From NCBI GenBank assembly GCA_964489955.1, contig CAZBAV010000004.1:62001-126000 (forward strand): a stretch of 64,000 bases of DNA, in the 5' to 3' direction. The notes beneath the pieces were generated by a model that saw only the letters and a list, made by a program, of their open reading frames with translations, was not told where the DNA came from and did no database searches. This DNA comes from Leadbetterella sp964489955 (lineage in GTDB: Bacteria > Bacteroidota > Bacteroidia > Cytophagales > Spirosomataceae). Positions 9,477 through 19,288 of this stretch are shown here, piece after piece (the first letter of the stretch is position 1; every line of letters starts with the position of its first letter). A program made the translations under genes and the position numbers.

Positions 9477-10511
9477 TTACAAAATAGCAGTATTGAGAGG
9501 ATTCACTTTCTTACTGCTTTCACGTACTACCAAACTATGCTTAAGTATAACATTTTCTACCTTTCGATATGGATTTACTTGTTTTACCATTTCTAAAAAA
9601 ATTCTGGCACACTCTTTACCCATGTTTTCGGCCATTTGGTCTATACTGGTTAGAGATGGACTAATAAATTCAGAAAAAACCTCATTGGCAAAGCCTACAA
9701 CACCTATTTCCGGCGGTGTAATTCCACCTTCTTTCAGTTTATGTATAATTCCCAAAGCAGTAAAATCATCCCCCGCAATTATAGCATCTGGTTTAAGCAA
9801 TAAAAGCTTTTCTGCTGCCGATCTGCCATCTGGAATAGAAAGGTTTCCAAATATCTCCAGTTCTGGACACACCGCTATATTATTATCTGCAAGAGCCCTT
9901 TTATAACCTTCATATCTATCCTTAAAGATTTTTATCTGGTTACTTGTACTCACCATGGCTATCTTTTTATAGCCCATGGTAATTAAATGTGCCGTGGCAT
10001 CGTAGCCTGCTTGTATATCATCTATAGTGACGGTTGGTACCTTTAGGTCTATATGGGTACGGTCAAAAACAATCACCGGCTTTTTGGATTGTACTATTTC
10101 CTCAAAATGACGAATCGTATCGGTCTCTAAAGAGAGGGAGGTGACAATGCCATCTACTTGGGCAGCCATTAAGGCCGCTACTCCTTTCTTTTCATTTATT
10201 AGTTTTTCATTGGACTGGAAAACAATTACACTGTAACCTTCAGTTTGTAAAGCAGATTCTAAACTATGTATAACAGAGGCAAAAAAATGGTTTTGCATAC
10301 TAGGAACTATCACTCCCAAGGTATAACTCTTCCCAGATTTAAGTGAGGCGGCTAGCTTATTAGGCGTGTATTTTAGCTTAGCTGCCATGTCTTTAACTTT
10401 TTGTCGGGTAGCTTTACTAATACGGGGATTGTCTGCTAATGCCCTGGAAACTGTAGATACAGTGGTGTTCAGTTCTTTTGCTATATCGTATATCGTGGCT
10501 TTGTTTTTCAC
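9477..10511 (-). CDS. LacI-family transcriptional regulator, probable xylose-locus repressor
   Basis: The product is about 344 aa from a GTG start that gives MKNKATIYDIAKELN, the classic LacI N-terminus. Further in-frame codons upstream do not resemble the family and run across the promoter. The helix-turn-helix (residues 3-25) carries TVSTVSRALADNPRISKATR, followed by the hinge-helix segment KLAASLKSG and a periplasmic-binding-protein-like effector domain (about 60-335) with GVIVPSMQNHFFASV and VDGIVTSLS. The gene is divergent from xylB, with a perfect CG-centred palindrome between them, so repression of xylB-xylA-symporter relieved by a sugar is the natural reading. The effector (xylose, xylulose or an oligosaccharide) cannot be decided. 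It may also govern GH95 downstream. Confidence 0.9.
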   Translation of the reverse strand: MKNKATIYDIAKELNTTVSTVSRALADNPRISKATRQKVKDMAAKLKYTPNKLAASLKSGKSYTLGVIVPSMQNHFFASVIHSLESALQTEGYSVIVFQSNEKLINEKKGVAALMAAQVDGIVTSLSLETDTIRHFEEIVQSKKPVIVFDRTHIDLKVPTVTIDDIQAGYDATAHLITMGYKKIAMVSTSNQIKIFKDRYEGYKRALADNNIAVCPELEIFGNLSIPDGRSAAEKLLLLKPDAIIAGDDFTALGIIHKLKEGGITPPEIGVVGFANEVFSEFISPSLTSIDQMAENMGKECARIFLEMVKQVNPYRKVENVILKHSLVVRESSKKVNPLNTAIL

Positions 10512-10543
10512 AATTTTTAATAAAAAAGTTTCAATAATTTTAA

Positions 10544-10574
10544 CAAACCTAAGAATTTGTATATCTTTGAACAA
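10544..10574 (-). promoter_or_regulatory. Candidate promoter of the LacI-family gene
   Basis: On the minus strand TTG, 20 bases, then TAGGTTTG fits the Bacteroidetes -33/-7 pattern. It lies about 33 bases before the GTG start. The -33 element overlaps the palindrome at 10572-10581, which suggests autoregulation. Confidence 0.5.
10562..10569 (+). promoter_or_regulatory. Candidate -7 box for xylB
   Basis: TATCTTTG fits TAnnTTTG. Transcription would begin a few bases downstream, inside or next to the palindrome, leaving a leader of only about 15 bases before the xylB ATG. The -33 element is not clear. Confidence 0.5.
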
Positions 10575-10581
10575 TCGATTG
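10572..10581. promoter_or_regulatory. Candidate LacI-type operator
   Basis: CAATCGATTG is a perfect palindrome with the central CG typical of LacI-family operators. It lies between the divergent regulator and xylB, just after the xylB -7 box and over the regulator's -33 box. A bound repressor could block both promoters. It is assigned from position and symmetry only. Confidence 0.55.
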
Positions 10582-10589
10582 CACAAAAT

Positions 10590-12068
10590 ATGATTTTCTT
10601 AGGAATAGACATTGGTACTTCATCTATAAAGGTATCAGCGGTAGATGCCGCTTCGCAAATTACGTTGGCTTCTGTACAATACCCAGAAACTGAGGCCGAA
10701 ATTATTTCTTTAAAACCTGGTTGGGCAGAACAAGATCCCGAAACCTGGTGGGATTTTATGCAAAAAGCGATATTAAAAGCCAATGCATCTGGTAAATACA
10801 ATCCAAAGGATATAACTGCAATAGGTATTGCTTATCAAATGCACGGTCTGGTGTTAGTAGATAAAGAAGGTGAGTTAATTCGTAATTCTATAATATGGTG
10901 TGACAGCCGGGCTGTAGATATCGGTGAAGAGGCAAATAAAACTATTGGGCATGAGTTTAATTTAGTGCACCACTTAAATTCTCCAGGAAACTTCACTGCC
11001 TCTAAACTAGCGTGGGTAAAAGCGAACGAACCCGGAAAATATGCCAAAATAGATACGGTAATGTTACCGGGTGAGTATATAGCTTTTAAGTTTACTGGCC
11101 AGAAGACCACCACTAATAGTTCATTATCAGAAGGTATATTTTGGGACTTTAAAGAAAATAGGTTATCTCCATATATTCTTAATCATTTTGGTTTCTCAGA
11201 TGAAATGTTCCCCGAAATCAAACCTGTCTTTGGTAATCACGGTGAAGTAAGCCAAGCTGTTTGCACTACTTTGGGTTTTGCTAAAGGTGTACAAGTAACC
11301 TATAAAGCTGGTGACCAGCCAAATAATGCATTTTCCCTAAATGTTTTAGAACCGGGTGAAGTAGCAGCTACTGCAGGTACCTCCGGCGTAATATATGGTG
11401 TAGCTGATTCTTTAGTATATGATCAGCAATCTAGGGTTAACACTTTTGCTCATGTTAACCATTCAAAAGAAAAGATACGCACAGGTGTACTTCTTTGTAT
11501 AAATGGCACGGGAATACTCTACAGCTGGGCTAAAAGGCTAATGGGTAAAGACTTAAATTATAGCGAAGTAAATAGGCTTTCTTCTTCTATACCATTAGGT
11601 AGTGAAGGGCTTAGCATTTTGCCTTTTGGTAATGGAGCAGAGCGGATATTGAATAACAAAGTTTTGGGTAGTAGTATTGAAGGAATAGACTTTAATAGAC
11701 ACACTGCGTCTCACATTTATAAGGCTATACAAGAAGGTTTAGCGTTTGCTTTTAGGTATGGTCTGGATATCATGCGTGAAAACGGCATGCAACCATCTGT
11801 GATAAAAGCCGGGCATTCTAACCTGTTCTTGAGTGAGGTTTTTCAAGAGGATTTTGTAGGAGCTACCGGAGTAGCCGTTAAACTATACAATAATGATGGC
11901 AGCGTAGGTGCTGCTCTTGGTGCTGGAATTGGTGCGGGATATTATAAAGACAGTTCAGAGGCTTTTAAGGCTATTGAGAAAATAGCGGAGATACAGCCAG
12001 AGAATACAGAACAGTATGATGAATTATACCAGAAGTGGAAAGAAACATTAAACAATAAATTACAATGA
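10590..12068 (+). CDS. xylB: Xylulokinase
   Basis: The start is placed at the ATG giving MIFLGIDIGTSSIKVS, 11 codons inside the longest open frame, because this is the standard FGGY N-terminus and it leaves the operator outside the gene. The 492-aa protein has the first phosphate loop DIGTSS, the xylulokinase-typical GWAEQDPETWW, the substrate segment YQMHGLV, and the second ATPase half with AGDQPNNAFS, ATAGTSGVI and AGHSNLF. It phosphorylates D-xylulose to xylulose-5-phosphate, which enters the pentose phosphate pathway. Its stop overlaps the xylA start (ATGA), so the two are translationally coupled. The neighbouring xylose isomerase supports xylulose over other FGGY substrates. Confidence 0.95.
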   Translation: MIFLGIDIGTSSIKVSAVDAASQITLASVQYPETEAEIISLKPGWAEQDPETWWDFMQKAILKANASGKYNPKDITAIGIAYQMHGLVLVDKEGELIRNSIIWCDSRAVDIGEEANKTIGHEFNLVHHLNSPGNFTASKLAWVKANEPGKYAKIDTVMLPGEYIAFKFTGQKTTTNSSLSEGIFWDFKENRLSPYILNHFGFSDEMFPEIKPVFGNHGEVSQAVCTTLGFAKGVQVTYKAGDQPNNAFSLNVLEPGEVAATAGTSGVIYGVADSLVYDQQSRVNTFAHVNHSKEKIRTGVLLCINGTGILYSWAKRLMGKDLNYSEVNRLSSSIPLGSEGLSILPFGNGAERILNNKVLGSSIEGIDFNRHTASHIYKAIQEGLAFAFRYGLDIMRENGMQPSVIKAGHSNLFLSEVFQEDFVGATGVAVKLYNNDGSVGAALGAGIGAGYYKDSSEAFKAIEKIAEIQPENTEQYDELYQKWKETLNNKLQ

Positions 12069-13378
12069 GTGAATTTTTTAAAGGAGTAGGTCAAATTAAG
12101 TTTGAAGGAAAAGACACGGACAATCCTTTGGCTTATAGATTTTATGATGAAAACCGTATCATTAACGGTAAAAGCATGAAAGAGTACTTAAAGTTTGCAG
12201 TAGCATACTGGCACTCTTTCTGTGGAAACGGTTCTGATCCTTTTGGCGGACCTACACATACTTTTGCTTGGGATGCTAAGGCAGATCCTGTGGAAAGAGC
12301 TAAAGACAAAATGGATGCCGCTTTTGAGTTCATTACCAAACTGGGTTTACCTTACTACTGTTTCCATGACGTAGATCTAGTAGATTTTGGTAATGACGTT
12401 GTAGAAAACGAGAGACGCTTACAAGCGGTTGTTGATTACGCTCAGCAAAAACAAGCAGCTACAGGTGTGAAATTACTATGGGGTACAGCAAATTTGTTTA
12501 GCCATAGGAGATATATGAATGGAGCTTCTACTAACCCAGATTTTCATGTTCTCTCTCATGGTGCAGCTCAGGTAAAAGCAGCTTTGGATGCCACAATCGC
12601 ACTGGGAGGAGAAAACTACGTTTTTTGGGGAGGAAGAGAAGGATATATGTCCTTATTAAACACAGATGTAAAAAGAGAGAAAGAACATCTTGCCCGCTTT
12701 TTGCATACCGCTCGTGATTATGCTCGCAAAAATGGATTTAAAGGTACGTTCTTTATTGAGCCTAAACCATGTGAGCCATCTAAGCATCAATATGATTATG
12801 ATGCAGAGACAGTAATTGGTTTCCTAAGACAATATGACCTACTGGCTGACTTTAAACTTAATCTTGAAGTAAACCACGCTACATTGGCGGGACATACTTT
12901 CCAGCACGAACTTCAAGTAGCTGTAGATGCCGGCTTATTAGGTTCTATAGATGCTAACCGTGGAGACTACCAAAACGGATGGGATACAGATCAGTTCCCA
13001 AATAACATCAATGAACTTGTAGAATCTATGTTAATAATTCTTGAAGGCGGCGGTTTACAAGGTGGCGGAGTAAACTTTGATGCTAAAATAAGAAGAAATT
13101 CTACAGACCCTCAAGATTTATTCTATGCACACATTGGCGGAGTAGATGTTTTCGCCAAGGCATTACTTGTGGCTGAAGAAATTTTGCAAAAATCTGATTA
13201 CAAAAAAGTTAGAACAGATAGATATGCTTCTTTTGACAGTGGAAAAGGCAAGGAGTTTGAAGAAGGTAAGTTGAGTTTAGAGGACTTAAGAGCATATGCC
13301 ATAGAAAATGGAGAACCTGAAGCTCGTAGTGGAAAGCAAGAATATTTAGAAAATGTGATAAATAGACACATTTTTTAA
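12065..13378 (+). CDS. xylA: Xylose isomerase
   Basis: This 437-aa protein has the length of the class II enzymes. Both family signatures are visible: VFWGGREGY with the following SLLNTD, and EPKPCEPSKHQYDYD, which supplies metal ligands. The catalytic His/Asp pair appears in CFHDVDLV, and the remaining metal-binding residues are in LEVNHATLAGH and DANRGD. It converts D-xylose to D-xylulose in the cytoplasm. It is the second gene of a regulator-divergent operon, overlapping xylB by four bases and followed after 33 bases by a sugar symporter. No odd residues were seen. Confidence 0.97.
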   Translation: MSEFFKGVGQIKFEGKDTDNPLAYRFYDENRIINGKSMKEYLKFAVAYWHSFCGNGSDPFGGPTHTFAWDAKADPVERAKDKMDAAFEFITKLGLPYYCFHDVDLVDFGNDVVENERRLQAVVDYAQQKQAATGVKLLWGTANLFSHRRYMNGASTNPDFHVLSHGAAQVKAALDATIALGGENYVFWGGREGYMSLLNTDVKREKEHLARFLHTARDYARKNGFKGTFFIEPKPCEPSKHQYDYDAETVIGFLRQYDLLADFKLNLEVNHATLAGHTFQHELQVAVDAGLLGSIDANRGDYQNGWDTDQFPNNINELVESMLIILEGGGLQGGGVNFDAKIRRNSTDPQDLFYAHIGGVDVFAKALLVAEEILQKSDYKKVRTDRYASFDSGKGKEFEEGKLSLEDLRAYAIENGEPEARSGKQEYLENVINRHIF

Positions 13379-13411
13379 TAAATTGGCGTCCTATTTAACC
13401 CTAATTCAAAA

Positions 13412-15082
13412 ATGAATACTCTCTCTACCCGCGATTATGTAGTATTTCTGATATACTTTGTTATAGTAGCCGGATATGGCTTGTGGATATATTACCGTAA
13501 GAGAGCTAAAAGTGCTAGCTCAAAAGATTATTTCTTAGCCGAAGGCTCGCTTACTTGGTGGGCTATAGGTGCATCTCTAATTGCATCTAACATTTCGGCA
13601 GAGCAGTTTATAGGTATGAGTGGCTCTGGTTTTACCTTAGGTTTAGCCATTGCTGCATATGAATGGATGGCTGCAGCTACATTAATAGTAGTTGCAGTTT
13701 TCTTTATTCCTGTATATCTAAAAAACAAAATCTTTACTATGCCGCAATTCCTAGAAAAGCGGTATAATAGCACGGTGGCCATGATTATGGCCATATTTTG
13801 GCTTTTACTTTATGTAGTAGTTAACTTAACTTCTATTCTCTATCTCGGTGCCATAGCTATAAATAGTATTTCTGGCTTGGATATTACGCTTTGTATGTAT
13901 GCCTTGGCCATTTTTGCTATAGTTATTACATTAGGAGGCATGAAGGTAATTGGCTTTACCGATGTTATCCAAGTATTTTTCTTGGTTCTAGGAGGTTTAA
14001 TTACAACATATTTAGCACTTGATTTGGTAGCTGAAAACTTTGGTTCAGAAGGGGTAGTAGCTGGTTTTAATATTCTTACAAAAGAGGCACCTACGCACTT
14101 TAATATGATCTTTGATAAAGACCATAAAAACTATCTAGACTTACCAGGTCTCTCTGTATTATTAGGTGGTTTGTGGATAGTTAACCTTAATTATTGGGGC
14201 TGTAACCAATACATTACGCAGCGTGCATTGGGTGCTGATTTACCTACTGCACGTAACGGAATCTTGTTTGCTGCATTTATAAAGATGTTAATGCCGGTAA
14301 TTGTGGTTCTTCCTGGTATAGCTGCCTATGTACTTTACCAAAAAGGTATGTTCCAAACCGATATGATACATGATGGTGAGCTTAATCCTGATAGAGCATA
14401 TCCTGTATTACTAAACTTGCTCCCTTCAGGCCTTAAAGGTCTTTCATTTGCAGCACTTACGGCAGCAATTGTGGCCTCATTAGCAGGAAAAGCAAATAGT
14501 ATTGCTACAATTTTCACTTTGGATGTATTTAAGAAAAAAATTGACCCAAATGCTTCTGAGTCTAAGTTGGTAAACATTGGTAAAATAAGTGTAGTTGTTT
14601 CCATGATTTTGGCTGTTATCATTGCCCCTTACTTGGGAATAGACAAAAAAGGTGGTTTCCAGTACATACAAGAGTATACAGGTTTTGTATCTCCAGGTAT
14701 TTTTGCCATGTTTATTCTAGGGTTCTTCTGGAAGAAAACAACTTCTAATGCAGCTTTGTTTGCTACTGTAGGAGGGTTTCTCTTGTCTGTGTTTTTCAAG
14801 ATTTTACCACAAATGTTAGACCTGTCCTTCCTATACGGAATTGGCTGGGCCGTACCAAATACCGACGGGGTTTATGAGATAGCTTTCTTAGATCGTATGG
14901 CGTTGGTTTTCATTATATGTTTAGTGGTAATGTATATCATTAGTATTGTAGAAAACAAAAAGGGAGTAATTCCAAATGGACTTGAAGTAGATAGCAAAAT
15001 GTTTAAGGTACATCCGGGCTTTTTGGCAGGTTCCCTAATAATTGTTTTGTTATTAGTAGCTTTATATTCAATATATTGGTAA
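13412..15082 (+). CDS. Sodium/sugar symporter of the SSS family, probable xylose transporter
   Basis: The 556-aa product is a multi-spanning inner-membrane protein of the sodium:solute symporter (SLC5-like) family. The first helix is RDYVVFLIYFVIVAGYGLWI, and DYFLAEGSLTWWAIGASLIASN with the following SAEQFIGMSGSG forms the conserved TM1-TM2 segment that carries sodium-site residues. I count about 13-14 hydrophobic segments. The family includes sodium-coupled glucose, galactose and xylose transporters. Being third in a xylB-xylA operon that ends in a terminator makes xylose the likely substrate, although glucose or another monosaccharide cannot be excluded. It would move monosaccharide freed in the periplasm into the cytoplasm. 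Confidence 0.9.
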   Translation: MNTLSTRDYVVFLIYFVIVAGYGLWIYYRKRAKSASSKDYFLAEGSLTWWAIGASLIASNISAEQFIGMSGSGFTLGLAIAAYEWMAAATLIVVAVFFIPVYLKNKIFTMPQFLEKRYNSTVAMIMAIFWLLLYVVVNLTSILYLGAIAINSISGLDITLCMYALAIFAIVITLGGMKVIGFTDVIQVFFLVLGGLITTYLALDLVAENFGSEGVVAGFNILTKEAPTHFNMIFDKDHKNYLDLPGLSVLLGGLWIVNLNYWGCNQYITQRALGADLPTARNGILFAAFIKMLMPVIVVLPGIAAYVLYQKGMFQTDMIHDGELNPDRAYPVLLNLLPSGLKGLSFAALTAAIVASLAGKANSIATIFTLDVFKKKIDPNASESKLVNIGKISVVVSMILAVIIAPYLGIDKKGGFQYIQEYTGFVSPGIFAMFILGFFWKKTTSNAALFATVGGFLLSVFFKILPQMLDLSFLYGIGWAVPNTDGVYEIAFLDRMALVFIICLVVMYIISIVENKKGVIPNGLEVDSKMFKVHPGFLAGSLIIVLLLVALYSIYW

Positions 15083-15091
15083 TTTCATGAT

Positions 15092-15128
15092 AGTTGTCAC
15101 ATCATATCAGGTGTGGCAACTATTATTT
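15092..15128 (+). terminator. Terminator of the xylB-xylA-symporter operon
   Basis: Ten-base arms AGTTGTCACA and TGTGGCAACT pair with one G-T wobble and are followed by a T-rich stretch. The hairpin starts 9 bases after the symporter stop. A GTG codon inside it that opens the HTCS frame is therefore an unlikely start. Confidence 0.75.
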
Positions 15129-15169
15129 TCATTAGTCAACCTGATCCCTCAAAAAACTACAATGGAAAC

Positions 15170-18100
15170 ATGTTTACCAATGACTATATTTTCAACGGCA
15201 ATCACATCCAATTCAGTAAGGAGAGTTATTATAGACAGAGAGTTTTTATATCTTCTTTTCTAAGAACCAGCATTTCAACCCTTCTCCTTTTTTTGACTTC
15301 TTTATCTCTTTTTGCCCAAGAAGTCCCAGTCCAATTTAAGCACTTATCTGTTTCTGATGGTTTATCAGATAATCATTTAACAAGTATAGTAAAGGATAAG
15401 TATGGTTTTCTATGGTTTGGTACATCAGCTGGACTAAACAGATACGATGGACATGGATTCAAGATCTTCAAGCAACAGCTAGGTAATCCTAAAAGCATTT
15501 CCGATAACTCTGTACAAAGTATTTTTAACGGACCAAATGACTGTTTATGGATAAACACATCATTAGGTCTTAATGTCTTTGATCCTGTTTCATTTTCTTT
15601 CGAAAGAAATGCTGATAGTCTTTTGACACAGTTAGGTTTACCAAATAATACAGTAATTGACATTAAGAAAGATAGAGAAAGTAACTACTGGTTTCTTTTT
15701 TCCAATGGAGATTTATATAAATACCACAGAACTAGGAAAGTCCAAAAGATTAAAAATCCTAAAACACAAGCAAAAATTACAGGTATAGCCACAGGAAGTA
15801 ACGTATGGTTAATACATGAAAACGGGAGTTTATTCTCATTAAATACAAAGTCCTTAAAAATAGAAAATTCGTATGATGTAGGATTGGGTATACAAGCAGA
15901 ATACCAGATATACATTGATAGAGAAGAACTTCCATGGGTTTTTTGCAAGAATAATCCTCTTGGAGTCTTTTGGTTTAGCCGGGCATCAGTTAAGCGTTTT
16001 AATAGTCAGAGTTACGACTATAAACTTAATAATAATCTTATAACCAATATTGTACAAGATGAAAGTGGACATTTCTGGATAGGTACAGATCATGGAGGAA
16101 TAAATTTATTCGACCCGAAAAGCCAAACAATACGGTACTTGTTACACGATGAATTCAATAATCGTAGTTTAAGCCATAATAGCACGACTTCACTATATAA
16201 AGATTCTGAAGGAGTAATTTGGGTCGGAACATTTAAAGAAGGGGTAAGTTATTATCACCCCAGGTTAATCCAGTTTCCATTATTTAAGCACCAAACAGGT
16301 AATAACAGCAGTTTACCGCACGAAGATGTAAACCGTTTTGTCGAGGATGAAAAAGGTAACCTTTGGATTGGTACCAATGGGGGAGGTCTTATTTATCATG
16401 ATCGTAAAATAAATTCCTATAAACAATATAATTTACAAGAAACAGGAAATAAATCTAATGTAATTGTAAGCTTATTACTGGACTCTAAGAAGCGGCTTTG
16501 GATTGGTACGTATCATGCAGGATTGTACATGTACGAAAATGGTGTCATTAAAAGGTTTGTAAACAGTAAACAAGACTCCAATTCTATAAGTGATGATAGT
16601 ATTTGGGAGTTATTTGAAGATTCTAAAGGACGCATTTGGATTGGTACACTCTCAGGCGGGTTAAATGTATTTGAAGCTGGTAAAGAAATTTTTAAGCGTT
16701 TGCAAAAAAGCCAACTAAGAAGTTCGTATGTGTCTGCAATAATGGAAGACAAATATGGCAATCTCTGGATAGGAACCGCTACTGGTATAGAAGTTCTAAA
16801 TAAAGATATAGAGAAAATTAAAGAATATAGATACAATGCACAAAGACAAAATACGCTGAGTAATGAATATGTGAGTAGCATTATACAAGATAGTAAAGGC
16901 AGAATTTGGGTTGCTACCCGTGATGGACTTAACCTATTTGACAACCATACAGATGGCTTTAAAGTTTTTGGTATTAATGATGGCTTGATAGATAATAATG
17001 TGCTTTGTATTTTGGAAGATAATTCAGGAAGTATCTGGATAAGTACCTCTAAAGGTGTGTCTACATTAAATCTTAAAGGAGACACACCGGTAGTCCGAAA
17101 TTATAGTAGACAAGATGGACTTCAAGTATCATCTTTTAATGAAAACGCTGCTTTGAAATTATCGTCTGGTGCTCTAATATTTGGAGGATCAAAGGGCTAC
17201 AATATTATCAATCCAACTACTATTCCGGTCCAAAATGTTTTACCTAAGCCTGTTTTATCCGATTTTCAATTGCAAAACAGGTCTATAATAGCAGGTGAGA
17301 AAGTAGAAGGAAACTTAATATTATCTAAAGCCCCTTATGAATACCAAACAATAAGCCTAGCTCATAATCAAAATATGATAGGTTTGGTTGTATCTTCTCT
17401 CTATATATTCCAAAAGGGCTTTGTCAAACTACAGTATTTGCTAGAAGGATCTAGTACAGGATGGATAGACTTAGATAATGAATCACGGAAGGCAACTTTT
17501 ACTAACCTGGATCCCGGAAAGTATGTATTTAAAGTACGCTATTCTCCGGATATGGGAGAAGGAAGTGAAGAGTTTCCCTTAGCCGCTATCATAGTAAAAC
17601 CTCCTTTCTGGAAAACAGGATGGGCTATTATGACCTATATTTTACTTTTTCTTGGTGTCTTGCTTTCTATCCGGAAATATGAGAGAAACCGTGAAAAAGT
17701 GCGATTTAGAATTACACAAGAAAGAGAAGAGGCCAAACGTATCAAGGAAATTGATACTATGAAAACCCAATTCTTTACAAACGTAAGTCATGAATTTAGG
17801 ACTCCCATTACCCTTATACTTTCGCCACTGGAAAAAATACTTCAAGATTCAAGTGACGGTCCCATTAAAGGAAATCTGGAACTAATTAACAGGAATGCAA
17901 GACGGTTATTAAATTTGGTTAACCAACTTTTAGACTTTAAGAAAATTGATAACCACTCCTTGCAAGCAAACCTACAGCCTGGAGATATTTTACAAACATT
18001 GCGTGAACACGCACAATCCTTTGCAGATTTAGCAGAATCTAAACGCATAGAATATATTATTGCTATAGAAAACGGTAATTTCGATACATCTTTTGACCAT

Positions 18101-19255
18101 GACAAAATAGAGAGGATTGTATTTAATCTACTTTCCAACGCTTTTAAATTCACACCAAACGATGGTGAAATTTGTTTTTCTGCCTTAGTAAAGGAGAATG
18201 CTACACTTGTTTTGGAAATAAAAGATAGTGGAATAGGCATACCAGAAGAGGTTAAAGGTAAGATTTTTGATCGGTTTTATCAATACGAAACACCTTCGCC
18301 TTTACTTAACCAAGGCAGCGGGATTGGCCTCTCTATTACGTCAGAATATGTTAATTTTTTAGGTGGAACAATAGAGGTTTTTGATAATACTGGAGGCTCA
18401 GGAACAGTATTTGTAATTAGCATACCCTTAGAAGCAGTTGATGTTCTGTCGAAAACAATTGGTGTTTCACAGCTACCAAAAACTAAACAAACGGTCAAAA
18501 GTAGCCTAAAAGAACGCGTGCTAATAGTAGAGGATCATCATGATATGCGTTTATATCTAAAAGAGAATTTACAGGACTTTTTTCTACTTCAAGAAGCTTT
18601 TGACGGAAAAGATGCATGGGAAAAGATTCTGGCTTTCCATCCAGATGTTATTGTCTCCGATGTAAACATGCCCGCTATGAATGGTATAGAGTTGTGCAAA
18701 AAAATTAAGGCAGACTCTAGGACTACCCATATACCAGTAATACTTCTAACAGCCCTTGCTAGTGACAAGTCCCAACTGGAAGGACTAGAAACGGGTGCTT
18801 CAGACTATGTAGTAAAGCCATTTAATATAGATATTCTACTCTCTAAGATACATACACAAATCCGGCAAAAGAGCTCTATGGAGAAAACATACAAGAAGCA
18901 ATTGGCTGTTACTCCTACCAATCCTGATTTAGAGTCTTTGGATGAAAAGTTTATGCGGACTTTACTTTTACACATAGAGAATAATATTGCTGATCCTGAT
19001 TTTTCAGTCGAGGAGCTTGCTGAAAAAATGAATATAAGTAGAGTGGGACTTTATAAGAAGTTATTGGCTTTGACCGCAAAAACTCCTTCAGAGTTTTTGC
19101 GTAAGTTACGTTTAGAAAGAGCTGCCCATTTACTTGAAACCTCAGGCATGACTGTCTCAGAAGTGGCATACCAGGTTGGCTTTAATAATCCCAAAGCGTT
19201 TAGCAAATATTTCAAGAATCTTTTTGGTAAACTACCTTCTGAGCATCGTAAGTGA
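15170..19255 (+). CDS. Hybrid two-component system sensor/regulator (HTCS)
   Basis: The ATG chosen gives 1361 aa; an in-frame GTG upstream lies in the preceding terminator. The order is: N-terminal hydrophobic segment ending SLFAQ (about 45), two seven-bladed propellers of Reg_prop repeats (about 50-700, many WIGT or WVGT motifs), a Y_Y_Y domain (about 718-795), one membrane helix (about 818-834), HisKA with phospho-acceptor His874 in VSHEFRTP, HATPase, a receiver with Asp1164 in VSDVNMPAMNG, and an AraC-type DNA-binding domain (about 1257-1361). In known HTCS proteins the periplasmic propellers bind an oligosaccharide and the fused regulator activates the neighbouring utilisation locus. The GH31-SusCD-GH5 genes follow at once on the same strand, so they are the likely targets. 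The N-terminal region is unusually long for a signal peptide. Confidence 0.95.
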   Translation: MFTNDYIFNGNHIQFSKESYYRQRVFISSFLRTSISTLLLFLTSLSLFAQEVPVQFKHLSVSDGLSDNHLTSIVKDKYGFLWFGTSAGLNRYDGHGFKIFKQQLGNPKSISDNSVQSIFNGPNDCLWINTSLGLNVFDPVSFSFERNADSLLTQLGLPNNTVIDIKKDRESNYWFLFSNGDLYKYHRTRKVQKIKNPKTQAKITGIATGSNVWLIHENGSLFSLNTKSLKIENSYDVGLGIQAEYQIYIDREELPWVFCKNNPLGVFWFSRASVKRFNSQSYDYKLNNNLITNIVQDESGHFWIGTDHGGINLFDPKSQTIRYLLHDEFNNRSLSHNSTTSLYKDSEGVIWVGTFKEGVSYYHPRLIQFPLFKHQTGNNSSLPHEDVNRFVEDEKGNLWIGTNGGGLIYHDRKINSYKQYNLQETGNKSNVIVSLLLDSKKRLWIGTYHAGLYMYENGVIKRFVNSKQDSNSISDDSIWELFEDSKGRIWIGTLSGGLNVFEAGKEIFKRLQKSQLRSSYVSAIMEDKYGNLWIGTATGIEVLNKDIEKIKEYRYNAQRQNTLSNEYVSSIIQDSKGRIWVATRDGLNLFDNHTDGFKVFGINDGLIDNNVLCILEDNSGSIWISTSKGVSTLNLKGDTPVVRNYSRQDGLQVSSFNENAALKLSSGALIFGGSKGYNIINPTTIPVQNVLPKPVLSDFQLQNRSIIAGEKVEGNLILSKAPYEYQTISLAHNQNMIGLVVSSLYIFQKGFVKLQYLLEGSSTGWIDLDNESRKATFTNLDPGKYVFKVRYSPDMGEGSEEFPLAAIIVKPPFWKTGWAIMTYILLFLGVLLSIRKYERNREKVRFRITQEREEAKRIKEIDTMKTQFFTNVSHEFRTPITLILSPLEKILQDSSDGPIKGNLELINRNARRLLNLVNQLLDFKKIDNHSLQANLQPGDILQTLREHAQSFADLAESKRIEYIIAIENGNFDTSFDHDKIERIVFNLLSNAFKFTPNDGEICFSALVKENATLVLEIKDSGIGIPEEVKGKIFDRFYQYETPSPLLNQGSGIGLSITSEYVNFLGGTIEVFDNTGGSGTVFVISIPLEAVDVLSKTIGVSQLPKTKQTVKSSLKERVLIVEDHHDMRLYLKENLQDFFLLQEAFDGKDAWEKILAFHPDVIVSDVNMPAMNGIELCKKIKADSRTTHIPVILLTALASDKSQLEGLETGASDYVVKPFNIDILLSKIHTQIRQKSSMEKTYKKQLAVTPTNPDLESLDEKFMRTLLLHIENNIADPDFSVEELAEKMNISRVGLYKKLLALTAKTPSEFLRKLRLERAAHLLETSGMTVSEVAYQVGFNNPKAFSKYFKNLFGKLPSEHRK

Positions 19256-19288
19256 AATAGATAAACTAATCTCATTTTGTTGGAGAAT

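Noticed and set aside
10512..10586. N-terminal extension of the LacI-family protein up to base 10586
   Set aside because: The extra residues do not match the family and would run through its own promoter and the operator. The GTG start gives the standard N-terminus.
16513..17085. 190-codon open frame on the minus strand inside the HTCS gene
   Set aside because: It is antisense to the repeat-rich propeller region. Its translation is Leu/Ser-rich with no recognisable domain, while the plus-strand frame has clear domains throughout.
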